Shown: positions 7,877 through 17,622 of the stretch, in pieces
Layout of the letters: each line of letters begins with the position of its first letter
Position numbering within the stretch: the stretch's first letter is position 1
Assembly: GCF_014145335.1 (NCBI RefSeq)
Contig: NZ_JACIVI010000001.1
Span: 1,054,001 to 1,118,000 of the forward strand
Direction of reading: 5' to 3'
Source of the DNA: Aquariibacter albus
GTDB lineage: Bacteria > Pseudomonadota > Gammaproteobacteria > Burkholderiales > Burkholderiaceae_C
Length of the DNA stretch: 64,000 nt
Notes under the pieces: generated by a model
The model's database searches: none
Told to the model about the DNA's origin: nothing
What the model saw: only the letters and a program-made list of their open reading frames with translations
Translations under genes and position numbers: made by a program

Positions 7877-8722
7877 ATGGCCTCCCCTGCCCTGCTTCCG
7901 GTCGTCTTCCTCGGCGCCGGCCCCGGCCCCGTCGACCTGCTCACCCTGCGCGGCGCGCAGCGCCTGGCCGCGGCCGAGGTGGTGCTGTTCGACGCCCTGA
8001 CCGACGTCGAGGGCTTCCGCCGCCTCGCGCCCGGGGCCCGCTGGATCGATGTCGGCAAGCGCGGCTTCTCCGGTCGCCCGGGCTGCGACGCCTCGGGCCA
8101 GGCACGCATCAACCACCTGCTGGTCCAGCATGCGCGGGCCGGTTCGCGCGTGCTGCGCCTGAAGGGCGGCGACCCGAGCCTGTTCGGCCGCCTGGAAGAG
8201 GAACTGGAGGCCGTGGCGGCCGCCGGCCTGCAGGCCGAGGTGGTGCCCGGCGTCAGTGCCGCGCTCGCCGCAGCAGCCGACCTGCAGCGCCCGCTGACCC
8301 GCCGCGGCCGCGGCCGCAGCGTCTGCTTCAGCACCGCGGTCAGCGCGGTGCCGGCCGCCGAGACCCCGGCCGGCCAGCCGCCGCAGGGCCGGCTCGAAGG
8401 GCCGGCCGGTCCGCGCGCCGACACCGAAGTCTTCTACATGGCCGGCAAGCAGCTCGCCGGGCTGGGCCGCCGCCTGCTCGCCGCCGGCTGGGCCGCGGAC
8501 ACGCCGGTCGCGGTCGTCTCGCGCGCCGGCTGCGCCGACCGGCTCGACAGCAGCCACCGCCTCGACGGCCTGGCCGCCGCCGCCGTGCTGCATGCGGGCC
8601 GGCCCACCGTGGTCTGCCTTGGCGTCGGCGCCGAAGCCCTGCCGACGCCACCGCATGCGGATTGCGCCATGCTTCATGCGCACAAGGCCCGGGCGCCGCG
8701 CAGCCTCGGATCCGACGCCTAA
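7877..8722 (+). CDS. cobA: Uroporphyrinogen-III C-methyltransferase
   Basis: 281-residue SAM-dependent methyltransferase converting uroporphyrinogen III to precorrin-2, the first step to siroheme and the cofactor of the neighbouring sulfite reductase. Signatures are [14 protein letters not shown] (residues 10-23), [13 protein letters not shown] (about 92-104) and [13 protein letters not shown]. It lacks the CysG N-terminal dehydrogenase/ferrochelatase domain, so precorrin-2 oxidation and iron insertion need separate proteins; a CbiX-type chelatase is at 16228. A Gly/Pro-rich insertion (about residues 155-178) is unusual in length. It starts 10 bp after cysH and ends the sulfur series. Confidence 0.92.
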   Translation: MASPALLPVVFLGAGPGPVDLLTLRGAQRLAAAEVVLFDALTDVEGFRRLAPGARWIDVGKRGFSGRPGCDASGQARINHLLVQHARAGSRVLRLKGGDPSLFGRLEEELEAVAAAGLQAEVVPGVSAALAAAADLQRPLTRRGRGRSVCFSTAVSAVPAAETPAGQPPQGRLEGPAGPRADTEVFYMAGKQLAGLGRRLLAAGWAADTPVAVVSRAGCADRLDSSHRLDGLAAAAVLHAGRPTVVCLGVGAEALPTPPHADCAMLHAHKARAPRSLGSDA

Positions 8723-8793
8723 AATTCAGGGTTTTTGCCCCTTGCGGCGCCTCGCGGCGCGGCAGCTCCCAACCTACCGCCCAGAGCCCCGTC

Positions 8794-9117
8794 ATGACCC
8801 ACGTCGTCACCGAAGCCTGCATCCGCTGCAAGTACACCGACTGCGTCGACGTCTGCCCCGTCGACTGCTTCCGCGAAGGCCCGAACTTCCTCGTCATCGA
8901 TCCCGACGAGTGCATCGACTGCGCGGTCTGCATTCCCGAATGCCCGGTCGGCGCCATCGTCCCCGAAGAGGACGTGCCAACCGCGCAGCTGCCCTTCATC
9001 AAGCTCAATGCCGAGCTGTCCCGCCAGTGGCCCAGCATCACCAAGCGCAAGGGTGCGCTGCCCGATGCCGACGACTGGAAGGACAAGACCGACAAGCTGG
9101 GCGAGCTCATCCGCTGA
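8794..9117 (+). CDS. fdxA: Seven-iron ferredoxin [3Fe-4S][4Fe-4S]
   Basis: 107-residue ferredoxin of the FdxA type. Two cluster motifs are visible: [18 protein letters not shown] at the N-terminus and [12 protein letters not shown] about 30 residues later, followed by the C-terminal extension usual in seven-iron ferredoxins. It carries electrons in the cytoplasm. It lies 71 bp after cobA and 41 bp before a ferredoxin-NADP reductase gene, which suggests a functional electron-delivery pair, possibly for the sulfite reductase upstream. The start at 8794 is the ATG directly before the first cluster motif; longer frames upstream overlap cobA. Confidence 0.95.
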   Translation: MTHVVTEACIRCKYTDCVDVCPVDCFREGPNFLVIDPDECIDCAVCIPECPVGAIVPEEDVPTAQLPFIKLNAELSRQWPSITKRKGALPDADDWKDKTDKLGELIR

Positions 9118-9158
9118 GCCTGGCGCAACCCCTCCCGATCTCCTGACGAGCCCCAAGC

Positions 9159-10268
9159 ATGGATCCGCTGCCGACCTCCGCCCTTGCCGAAACCGCTGCC
9201 GCCAGCGGCCCCATCGAGACCGATGCCGTCATCGTCGGCGCCGGTCCGGTCGGTCTCTTCCAGGTCTTCGAACTCGGCCTGCTGGAGATCAAGGCCCACA
9301 TCATCGACTCGCTGGCCTACCCCGGCGGCCAGTGCATCGAGCTCTATCCGGACAAGCCGATCTATGACATCCCGGCCGTGCCCGTCTGCACCGGCAAGGA
9401 GCTGACGGACAACCTGCTCAAGCAGATCGAACCCTTCGGTGCCACCTTCCATCTGGGCCAGGAAGTCACCCTGGTGCACAAGCGCGAGGACGGCCGCTTC
9501 GACCTGGAAACCAGCAAGGGCACGCGCTTCATCACCAAGACCATCTTCATCGCCGGGGGCGTCGGCAGCTTCCAGCCGCGCACGCTGAAGGTGGACGGCC
9601 TGGAGGCCTTCGAAGGCAGCCAGGTGCATTACCGCGTGCGCAGCCCGGAGCAGTTCGCCGGCAAGAACCTGGTGATCGTCGGCGGCGGCGACTCCGCCCT
9701 GGACTGGGCGCTGAACTTCTGCGGCGGCAATGCCGACGGCAACCCGCACAAGGCCGAGAGCGTCATCCTGATCCACCGCCGCGACGGCTTCCGCGCCGCG
9801 CCGGCCAGCGTGGCCAAGATGAAGGAGCTGTGCGAGGCCTACGAGATGCAGTTCATCGTCGGCCAGGTCACCGGCTTCGAGGCCGAGGGCGGCGCACTGA
9901 GTCAGATCAAGGTCACCGGCGGCGACGGCGTGACCCGCACCGTGCCGCTGGACCAGCTGCTGGTCTTCTTCGGCCTCAGCCCCAAGCTGGGCCCGATCGC
10001 CGAATGGGGCCTGGCCCTGGACCGCAAGCAGATCGCGGTCGACACCGAGAAGTTCGAGACCAGCATCCCCGGCATCTTCGCGGTGGGCGACATCAACACC
10101 TACCCGGGCAAGAAGAAGCTCATCCTGTCGGGCTTCCACGAAGCCGCGCTGGCCGCCTTCGCGGCCGCGCCCTACATCTTCCCGGAGAAGCGCATCCACC
10201 TGCAGTACACGACCACCAGCCCCAAGCTGCACAAGGTGCTGGGCGTGGAGTCGCCGGTGTTCGACTGA
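9159..10268 (+). CDS. Ferredoxin--NADP+ reductase, thioredoxin-reductase-like
   Basis: 369-residue FAD/NAD(P)H oxidoreductase. It has the FAD dinucleotide motif [15 protein letters not shown] (about residues 28-42), the NADPH motif [16 protein letters not shown] (about 170-185) and the C-terminal FAD motif [15 protein letters not shown]. The redox-active CxxC of thioredoxin reductases is absent, which fits the YumC-type ferredoxin/flavodoxin reductases. It follows fdxA by 41 bp and ends in a strong hairpin terminator, closing the operon. It would exchange electrons between NADPH and the adjacent ferredoxin. Confidence 0.9.
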   Translation: MDPLPTSALAETAAASGPIETDAVIVGAGPVGLFQVFELGLLEIKAHIIDSLAYPGGQCIELYPDKPIYDIPAVPVCTGKELTDNLLKQIEPFGATFHLGQEVTLVHKREDGRFDLETSKGTRFITKTIFIAGGVGSFQPRTLKVDGLEAFEGSQVHYRVRSPEQFAGKNLVIVGGGDSALDWALNFCGGNADGNPHKAESVILIHRRDGFRAAPASVAKMKELCEAYEMQFIVGQVTGFEAEGGALSQIKVTGGDGVTRTVPLDQLLVFFGLSPKLGPIAEWGLALDRKQIAVDTEKFETSIPGIFAVGDINTYPGKKKLILSGFHEAALAAFAAAPYIFPEKRIHLQYTTTSPKLHKVLGVESPVFD

Positions 10269-10294
10269 GGCGACAAGCGCTGCGGACCCACGAA

Positions 10295-10318
10295 GGGGCG
10301 CCCGAGGGCGCCCCTTTT
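10295..10318 (+). terminator. Rho-independent terminator after ferredoxin reductase
   Basis: GGGGCGCC (10295-10302), loop CGAG, GGCGCCCC (10307-10314), then TTTT. The stem is perfect and sits 26 bases after the stop codon of the reductase gene. Confidence 0.85.
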
Positions 10319-10364
10319 CAATGGCGCTTGGCGCGTCGGAAGGTGACGCTGCCCCATCTTGCGC

Positions 10365-10452
10365 AGGAGGCTGGGCAGGCCTGCTGCTGCGTGTCCCCCG
10401 GCCGCTTGGCGGCCTCCTCCTTGACCTTCGCAGCAGGCCTGCCCAGCCTCCT
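10365..10452. repeat. Stem-loop element A: 23-bp perfect arms around a conserved core
   Basis: Left arm 10365-10387 (begins AGGAGGCTGGGCAGG) is the exact reverse complement of the right arm 10430-10452. The 42-base loop holds a core at 10391-10427, beginning GTGTCCCCCGG and ending CTCCTCCTTGACCT, with its own inner palindrome GGCCGC/GCGGCC. The same core appears inverted in element B. Confidence 0.9.
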
Positions 10453-10457
10453 GACGC

Positions 10458-10574
10458 GCGGCCCAGGATGCGGGCCCGAAACCCGAAGGCGGCCTTGCGG
10501 CCCAGGGTGCGGGCCGGAGCTCCGCAAGCGGCATCGCGGTCCAGGGCGCGGGCCTAAACCCCGAGGGTGGCAGC
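10458..10574. repeat. Three imperfect 39-bp tandem repeats
   Basis: Units at 10458-10496, 10497-10535 and 10536-10574. Each starts GCGGCCCAGG or GCGGTCCAGG, followed by a GCGGGCC block, a variable CCGAAACC/GGAGCTCC block and a second GCGGC-like end. The period is exact (39, 39, 39). 39 is a multiple of three, so one minus-strand frame reads a 13-residue repeat (LRPAPW..., FGPASW...), but there is no start context or family to support coding. Confidence 0.85.
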
Positions 10575-10671
10575 GCGGGGCCGTGCAGGCGCGCAAGGGC
10601 GCAGGTCAAGGAGGAGGGCCGCGCAGCGGCCCGGGGGACACGAAGCCCTTGCGCGCCTGCGCGGCCCCGCG
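10574..10671. repeat. Stem-loop element B: 27-bp arms around the inverted core
   Basis: Left arm 10574-10600 (begins CGCGGGGCCGTGCAGG) pairs with right arm 10645-10671 with a single mismatch. The loop at 10603-10641 begins AGGTCAAGGAGGAGG and ends CCGGGGGACAC; it is the reverse complement of the element A core with only small differences in the central palindrome. The arm sequences of A and B are unrelated, yet each pair is complementary. Confidence 0.9.
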
Positions 10672-10705
10672 CCGCTCCAGCTGCGCGGCCCCGGGCCGCT
10701 CCACC
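10658..10705. repeat. Two 24-bp direct repeats
   Basis: Units 10658-10681 and 10682-10705 both begin TGCGCGGCCCCG and continue GCCGCTCCA, with 22 of 24 bases identical. The first unit overlaps the right arm of stem-loop element B. Confidence 0.75.
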
Positions 10706-10796
10706 CCGGCACAAAGCGCTGAAGGGAAGGAGCCCAGCGCCTTTTCAACGGCGCCGTCCCGGGGCCTGAGCACCCTCGGGCACAGCCCCCAGGGGC

Positions 10797-11939
10797 TTAC
10801 TGCAGCGGCGTCTTCTTGCCGTCCTTGTAGACGTAGAGCGTCATGGCCGGGTCCTTGAGCTCGCCATCGGCCTCGAAGACGACCTTGGCCGTCACGCCTT
10901 CGTAGTTCGTTTCCTTGAGCTTGGGCGCATAGACCTTGGGGTCGGCGGAATCGGCACGCTTCATGGCGTCGGCCATCACCATCACCGCGTCGTAGACGTA
11001 GGGCGCGTAGACCTGGAACTGGCCCGGGAACTTGGCGTCGTAGGCGGCGCGCCAGGCGGCGCCCTTGGGCATCTTGTCGAGTGAGGCACCGCCTTCGGCA
11101 CAGACCACGCCCTCCAGGGCCTTGGCGCCACCGGACAGCTCGGCGAGCTTGGCGGTGCAGATGCCGTCGCCGCCGAAGACCTTCACGCCACTCAGGCCGA
11201 GCTGGTCGAGCTGGCGCAGCATGGGGCCGGCCTGCGGGTCCATGCCGCCGAAGAAGACCGCCTCGGGCGCCTTGTCCTTGATGGCGGTCAGGATGGCCAT
11301 GAAGTCGGTGGCCTTGTCGTTGGTGTACTGCTCGGCGACGACCTCGATGCCCTGCTCGGCCGCGATCTTCTTGAACACTTCGGCGATGCCCTGGCCGTAG
11401 GCGGTGCGGTCGTCGACCACCGCGACCTTCTTCAGGCCGAGGGTCTTGGCGGCGTAGACGGCCAGGCCGGCGCCAAGCGCGTTGTCGTTGGCCAGCAGGC
11501 GGTAGGCGGTGGTGAAGCCCTGCTGGCTGTACTTGGGATTGGTCGCCGCGGGGGTGATCTGCGGGATGCCGCAGTCGAAGTAGATCTTCGAGGCCGGAAG
11601 GGTGGTGCCCGAGTTCAGATGCCCGACCACGCCGTTGACCTTGGCATCGCAGAGCTTCTGCGCGGCGGCCGTGCCCTGCTTGGGGTCGGCGCCATCGTCC
11701 TCGGCCAGCAGTTCGAACTTGACCTTCTTGCCGCCGAGCACGATGCCCTGGGTGTTGAGCTCGTCGATCGCCATGCGGGCGCCGTTCTCGTTGTCCTTGC
11801 CGTAGTGGGCCTGGGCGCCGGAGACGGGGCCGACATGGCCGATCTTCACCACCAGGGTGTCGTCGGCCGGCTTGGAGCAGGCGGCCAGCAGCGCGGCGGC
11901 AGCCAGGGCCAGGGTCAGCGGCTTGAGCTTGAAGGTCAT
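10797..11939 (-). CDS. Branched-chain amino acid-type ABC transporter substrate-binding lipoprotein
   Basis: 380-residue periplasmic binding protein of the LivK/LivJ (type I, Leu/Ile/Val-binding) family. The N-terminus is a lipoprotein signal with lipobox LLAAC. The mature part shows VVKIGHVGPVSGAQAHYGKDN, GVVGHLNSGTTLPAS and YAPYVYDAVMVMADA, all usual for the family. The ligand could be a branched amino acid, amide or other small molecule. No permease or ATPase gene is adjacent, so it is an orphan binding component. The ATG at 11939 is chosen because it begins the signal peptide; a longer open frame upstream is unsupported. It is followed by the repeat array at 10315-10754. Confidence 0.92.
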   Translation of the reverse strand: MTFKLKPLTLALAAAALLAACSKPADDTLVVKIGHVGPVSGAQAHYGKDNENGARMAIDELNTQGIVLGGKKVKFELLAEDDGADPKQGTAAAQKLCDAKVNGVVGHLNSGTTLPASKIYFDCGIPQITPAATNPKYSQQGFTTAYRLLANDNALGAGLAVYAAKTLGLKKVAVVDDRTAYGQGIAEVFKKIAAEQGIEVVAEQYTNDKATDFMAILTAIKDKAPEAVFFGGMDPQAGPMLRQLDQLGLSGVKVFGGDGICTAKLAELSGGAKALEGVVCAEGGASLDKMPKGAAWRAAYDAKFPGQFQVYAPYVYDAVMVMADAMKRADSADPKVYAPKLKETNYEGVTAKVVFEADGELKDPAMTLYVYKDGKKTPLQ

Positions 11940-11998
11940 CGGGAGTCTCCGGGGGCGTGGGAAGGGGACGGGAATCGAGGGGCCGGGCCGCAGGGGCC

Positions 11999-12442
11999 TC
12001 AGCCGTCCATGGGATGGTGGCTGAGCGCGTAGCCGCGGTCGGCGTAATGCCGCCAGCGCTGGCGGCCGGCCAGGCGGCTGGCCGGGTCGGCGCCGACGAT
12101 GTCGTAGAGCCGGGCGAAGCGCTCGAAGCCCGGCGGGGCCTCGGCGGTCTCGCCGGCCAGGTGCAGCAGGCGTTCGACGTCGGCCGGCACGGACTCGAGC
12201 CGCTCGACCAGCCAGACCGGCGTGGGCGCGAGGTGCGGGCCCGGCGGCTGTCCGGCACCCAGCCGGAGGTGCGGCCGGAAGCTCTGCGGGTCGTCGCTCC
12301 ACAGGTGCTGGCTGATGCGGTCCAGCAATGCGGCCGGGCCCAGCACGGCCAGCCGGGCCCCCTGGGCTTCGGCCTTGCGAAGCAGCTTCATCACGTGGAC
12401 GAGCGGCTCGGCCACGCCGGTGTGGAACTGGATCTCGGTCAT
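11999..12442 (-). CDS. holC: DNA polymerase III subunit chi
   Basis: 147-residue accessory subunit of the DNA polymerase III clamp-loader complex; chi contacts single-strand-binding protein on the lagging strand. It begins MTEIQFHTGVAEPLVHVMKLLRKA and keeps the nucleotide-fold-like body through LWSDDPQSFRPHL and the C-terminal RWRHYADRGYALSHH. Adjacency to pepA (22 bp, same strand) is the classic pepA-holC order of proteobacteria and strengthens the call. Confidence 0.9.
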   Translation of the reverse strand: MTEIQFHTGVAEPLVHVMKLLRKAEAQGARLAVLGPAALLDRISQHLWSDDPQSFRPHLRLGAGQPPGPHLAPTPVWLVERLESVPADVERLLHLAGETAEAPPGFERFARLYDIVGADPASRLAGRQRWRHYADRGYALSHHPMDG

Positions 12443-12464
12443 CGCGCGACCGGGTCCGCTGCGC

Positions 12465-15096
<2,632 letters not shown>

Positions 15097-15100
15097 CACC

Positions 15101-16231
15101 ATGCGAACCGTCCGCCGCCTGCTGCACGCCGAACTGCTCGGCGCCATCGCCTTCGTGACCCTGGCCTTCCTGGCCCTCTTCTTCTTCATCGACCTGGTCG
15201 ACGACCTCGACAACCTCGGCCGGGGCGGCTACGGCCTGCACCATGCGCTGGGCTACTGCCTGCTGCTGGTGCCGGGGCACTTCTACGAGCTCTTCCCGAT
15301 CGCGGTGCTGATCGGCGCGATCTACGCGCTGGCACGGCTGGCGCAGTCGAGCGAGTTCACCATCATGCGCACCGGCGGGCTGGGACCGGGACGGGCCCTG
15401 GGCCTGCTCGGCAAGCTCGGTCTGGTCTTCGCACTGCTCACCTTCGTCGTCGGCGATGTGGTGGCCCCCTGGGCCGATCAGCAGGCCGAGACCGTGCATG
15501 CGCTGTGGCGGGGCCGTGCCCCGCATGCCGGCCGGGACGGCGCCTGGCTCAAGGACCGGGCCCCGGCCGAGCCCGGCGAGCGGGCCGAGGCCGGCCGCTT
15601 CGAGTCGGTCCGCATCGAACGCATCGGCAACGACGGCCGCATGGAGGGCCTGCGGATCTACGCCTTCGATGCCGAAGGCCAGCTGCTCTCGCGGCTGCAA
15701 GCCGAGCGCGGCACGCTGCGCGAGGGGGCCTGGCATCTCGAAGGCGTGCGCCGCATCGACTGGCAGCCGCAGGGTGAAGGCGTGGGCCAGCACCTGCCCG
15801 CCGAGGAGCGGCTGGCGGAGCTGGTCTGGCCGAGCACCCTGTCGCCCGCGGTGGTGGCCGCTTCGATCACCCGCACCAGCAGCCTGTCGACGCTCAACCT
15901 GTGGCGCTACATGCGCCACCTCAGCGAGAACGCGCAGGCCGCGCAGAAGCCGGCGATCCAGTTCTGGAAGAAGGCGCTCTACCCGCTGGCCTGCCTGGTG
16001 ATGCTGGGCCTGGCCCTGCCCTTTGCCTACCTGCAGGCGCGGCGCGGCGGCGTCAGCCTGAAGGTGTTCGGCGGCATCCTGCTGGGCATCAGCTTCGTGC
16101 TGCTGAACAACGTCTCGACCCACCTGGGCCTGCTGCGCGAGTGGACGCCCTGGCTGGCGGCCGGCGCGCCGAGTGCGGTCTACCTGCTGCTTTCGCTGGC
16201 AGCTTTCACCTGGCTGGTGCGTACCCGATGA
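15101..16231 (+). CDS. lptG: LPS export ABC transporter permease LptG
   Basis: 376-residue partner of LptF with the same 3 + jellyroll + 3 membrane layout. Family traits include FVTLAFLALFFFIDLVDDL in the first helix, LYALARLAQSSEFTIMRTGG-like coupling sequence (here YALARLAQSSEFTIMR) and the C-terminal LKVFGGILLGISFVLLNN. It functions in the inner membrane with LptF, LptB and LptC. Its stop overlaps the start of cbiX (ATGA at 16228-16231), so translation is coupled to a siroheme gene, an unusual companion for an LPS transporter. Confidence 0.94.
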   Translation: MRTVRRLLHAELLGAIAFVTLAFLALFFFIDLVDDLDNLGRGGYGLHHALGYCLLLVPGHFYELFPIAVLIGAIYALARLAQSSEFTIMRTGGLGPGRALGLLGKLGLVFALLTFVVGDVVAPWADQQAETVHALWRGRAPHAGRDGAWLKDRAPAEPGERAEAGRFESVRIERIGNDGRMEGLRIYAFDAEGQLLSRLQAERGTLREGAWHLEGVRRIDWQPQGEGVGQHLPAEERLAELVWPSTLSPAVVAASITRTSSLSTLNLWRYMRHLSENAQAAQKPAIQFWKKALYPLACLVMLGLALPFAYLQARRGGVSLKVFGGILLGISFVLLNNVSTHLGLLREWTPWLAAGAPSAVYLLLSLAAFTWLVRTR

Positions 16232-16659
16232 GCCCGACCTCCGACCTGGCCGCCGACGGCGTGCTGCTCTTCGCCCACGGCGCGCGCGACCCGGCCTGGG
16301 CCGGCCCCTTCGAAGGCGTGGCCGCCCGGCTGCGCGCACAGGCGCCCGGGCTGAAGGTGGCCCTGGGCTTCCTCGAGTTCATGCAGCCCAGCCTGGCCGA
16401 AGCGGGTGCCGCGCTGGCGCAGGCGGGCTGCCGGCATGTGCGGGTGGTGCCGCTCTTCCTGGGGGCGGGCGGCCATGTGCGCAAGGACCTGCCGGCCCTG
16501 CTGGAGGCCCTGCGCGAGGCCCAGCCGGGCTGCCGCTACAGCCTGGCGCCGGCCGTCGGCGAACTCGACCCGGTGGTCGCTGCGATGGCGGAAGCGGCCC
16601 GCGCCCTGGCGGCTGACCCGGCCGCGGTGCCGCGCCACGACGCCGTGCCGATGCCATGA
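16228..16659 (+). CDS. cbiX: CbiX/SirB-type sirohydrochlorin chelatase (small form)
   Basis: 143-residue single-domain chelatase. Metal-binding His17 lies in LLFAHGARDP and His83 in FLGAGGHVRKDLP, the pair expected for CbiX(S)/SirB proteins. It inserts cobalt or iron into sirohydrochlorin; with a sulfate-assimilation operon in the same window and no cobalamin genes in view, iron insertion for siroheme is the likelier role. Start and stop overlap its neighbours (ATGA with lptG and with cysB), so it is translationally coupled on both sides. Confidence 0.88.
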   Translation: MSPTSDLAADGVLLFAHGARDPAWAGPFEGVAARLRAQAPGLKVALGFLEFMQPSLAEAGAALAQAGCRHVRVVPLFLGAGGHVRKDLPALLEALREAQPGCRYSLAPAVGELDPVVAAMAEAARALAADPAAVPRHDAVPMP

Positions 16660-17609
16660 ACCTGCACCAGTTCCGCTTCATCCAGGAGGCGGCGCGCCGC
16701 AACCTGAACCTGACCGAGACGGCCAAGGCGCTCTACACCTCGCAGCCCGGCATCAGCAAGGCCATCCTGGAGCTGGAGGAGGAACTCGGCATCGACATCT
16801 TCGTGCGCCACGGCAAGCGCCTGAAGCGCATCACCGAGCCGGGCCAGCGCGTGCTGCAGGCGGTGGACGTGATCCTGCGCGAGGTGGCCAACCTCAAGCG
16901 CATCGGCGAGGAATACAGCAAGCAGGACAGCGGCACCCTGGTGATCGCCACCACCCACACCCAGGCGCGCTACCTGCTGCCGGGACCGCTGGTCGCGCTG
17001 CGCAAGCGCCATCCGAAAGTCGTCGTCACCCTGCTGGAGGCCGCGCCGCCCCAGGTCGCGCAGATGCTGCTGGAGGACCGTGCCGACGTCGGCCTGGCCA
17101 CCGAGGCCCTGGCCGGCACCGAGGGCCTGCTGAGCCTGCCCTGCTACGAATGGCAGCACATGCTGGTGATGCCGGCCGACCATCCGCTGGCCGCGACCGA
17201 GCGCCTGACCCTGGAGCAGATCGCCCGCGAGCCCGTGGTCTCCTACAGCGCGGCCTACGCCGGGCGCACCCGCATCGACCAGGCCTTCGCCCTCAAGGGC
17301 CTGAGCCCGCAGGTGGTGCTGGAAGCCACCGACGCCGACGTGATCAAGACCTATGTGCGCCACGGCATGGGCCTGGGCATCGTGCCGGAGATCACCGTGA
17401 AGGACGACCCGGCCTGCGCCGCCGGCGGCGACCTGGTCGTGCGGCCGATGGGCCAGTTCTTCGGCCGCAACACCACGCGCATCGCCTTCAAGCGCAGCGC
17501 CTACCTGCGCAGCTTCGTCTACACCTTTGCGGAGCTGGTGTCCGAGCGCATGAACCGCAGCCTGATCGAGAAGCTGATGGCCGGCCAGGCCGAACACTAC
17601 GAGCTCTGA
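16656..17609 (+). CDS. cysB: LysR-type transcriptional regulator CysB
   Basis: 317-residue LysR-family activator of sulfur assimilation. The winged helix-turn-helix lies at residues about 2-60 (LHQFRFIQEAARRNLNLTETAKALYTSQPGISK), followed by the linker helix and a periplasmic-binding-like effector domain with TTHTQARYLLP and DADVIKTYVRHGMGLGIVPE, diagnostic of CysB/Cbl. The effector in the family is N-acetylserine or a sulfur compound. It probably controls the cysI-cysH operon at 3849. It is embedded in the lptF operon and coupled to cbiX (ATGA, 16656-16659). Confidence 0.94.
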   Translation: MNLHQFRFIQEAARRNLNLTETAKALYTSQPGISKAILELEEELGIDIFVRHGKRLKRITEPGQRVLQAVDVILREVANLKRIGEEYSKQDSGTLVIATTHTQARYLLPGPLVALRKRHPKVVVTLLEAAPPQVAQMLLEDRADVGLATEALAGTEGLLSLPCYEWQHMLVMPADHPLAATERLTLEQIAREPVVSYSAAYAGRTRIDQAFALKGLSPQVVLEATDADVIKTYVRHGMGLGIVPEITVKDDPACAAGGDLVVRPMGQFFGRNTTRIAFKRSAYLRSFVYTFAELVSERMNRSLIEKLMAGQAEHYEL

Positions 17610-17622
17610 GCCCCGCCCCGCC

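Larger units (their letters stand above)
10315..10754. repeat. Composite non-coding repeat array bounded by 13-bp direct repeats
   Basis: The 528-bp gap between the convergent genes ending at 10268 and 10797 has no convincing gene. It is filled with ordered repeats: stem-loop element A (10365-10452), three 39-bp tandem units (10458-10574), stem-loop element B (10574-10671) and two 24-bp direct repeats (10658-10705). The direct repeats TTTTCAATGGCGC (10315-10327) and TTTTCAACGGCGC (10742-10754), differing at one base, bound the whole array. Open frames through it are fragmentary and proline/alanine-rich on all strands. It could be a cluster of dispersed intergenic repeats, a non-autonomous mobile element, or a structured 3-prime region. 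Confidence 0.75.

Noticed and set aside
10458-10574. 39-bp repeats as a CRISPR array
   Set aside because: The units are directly adjacent with no spacers and diverge along their whole length; no cas genes are present.
10172-10714. Minus-strand 180-codon frame through the repeat array as a gene
   Set aside because: It runs into the end of the ferredoxin reductase gene, has no ribosome site and reads only the DNA repeats; kept as a remote possibility in the findings.
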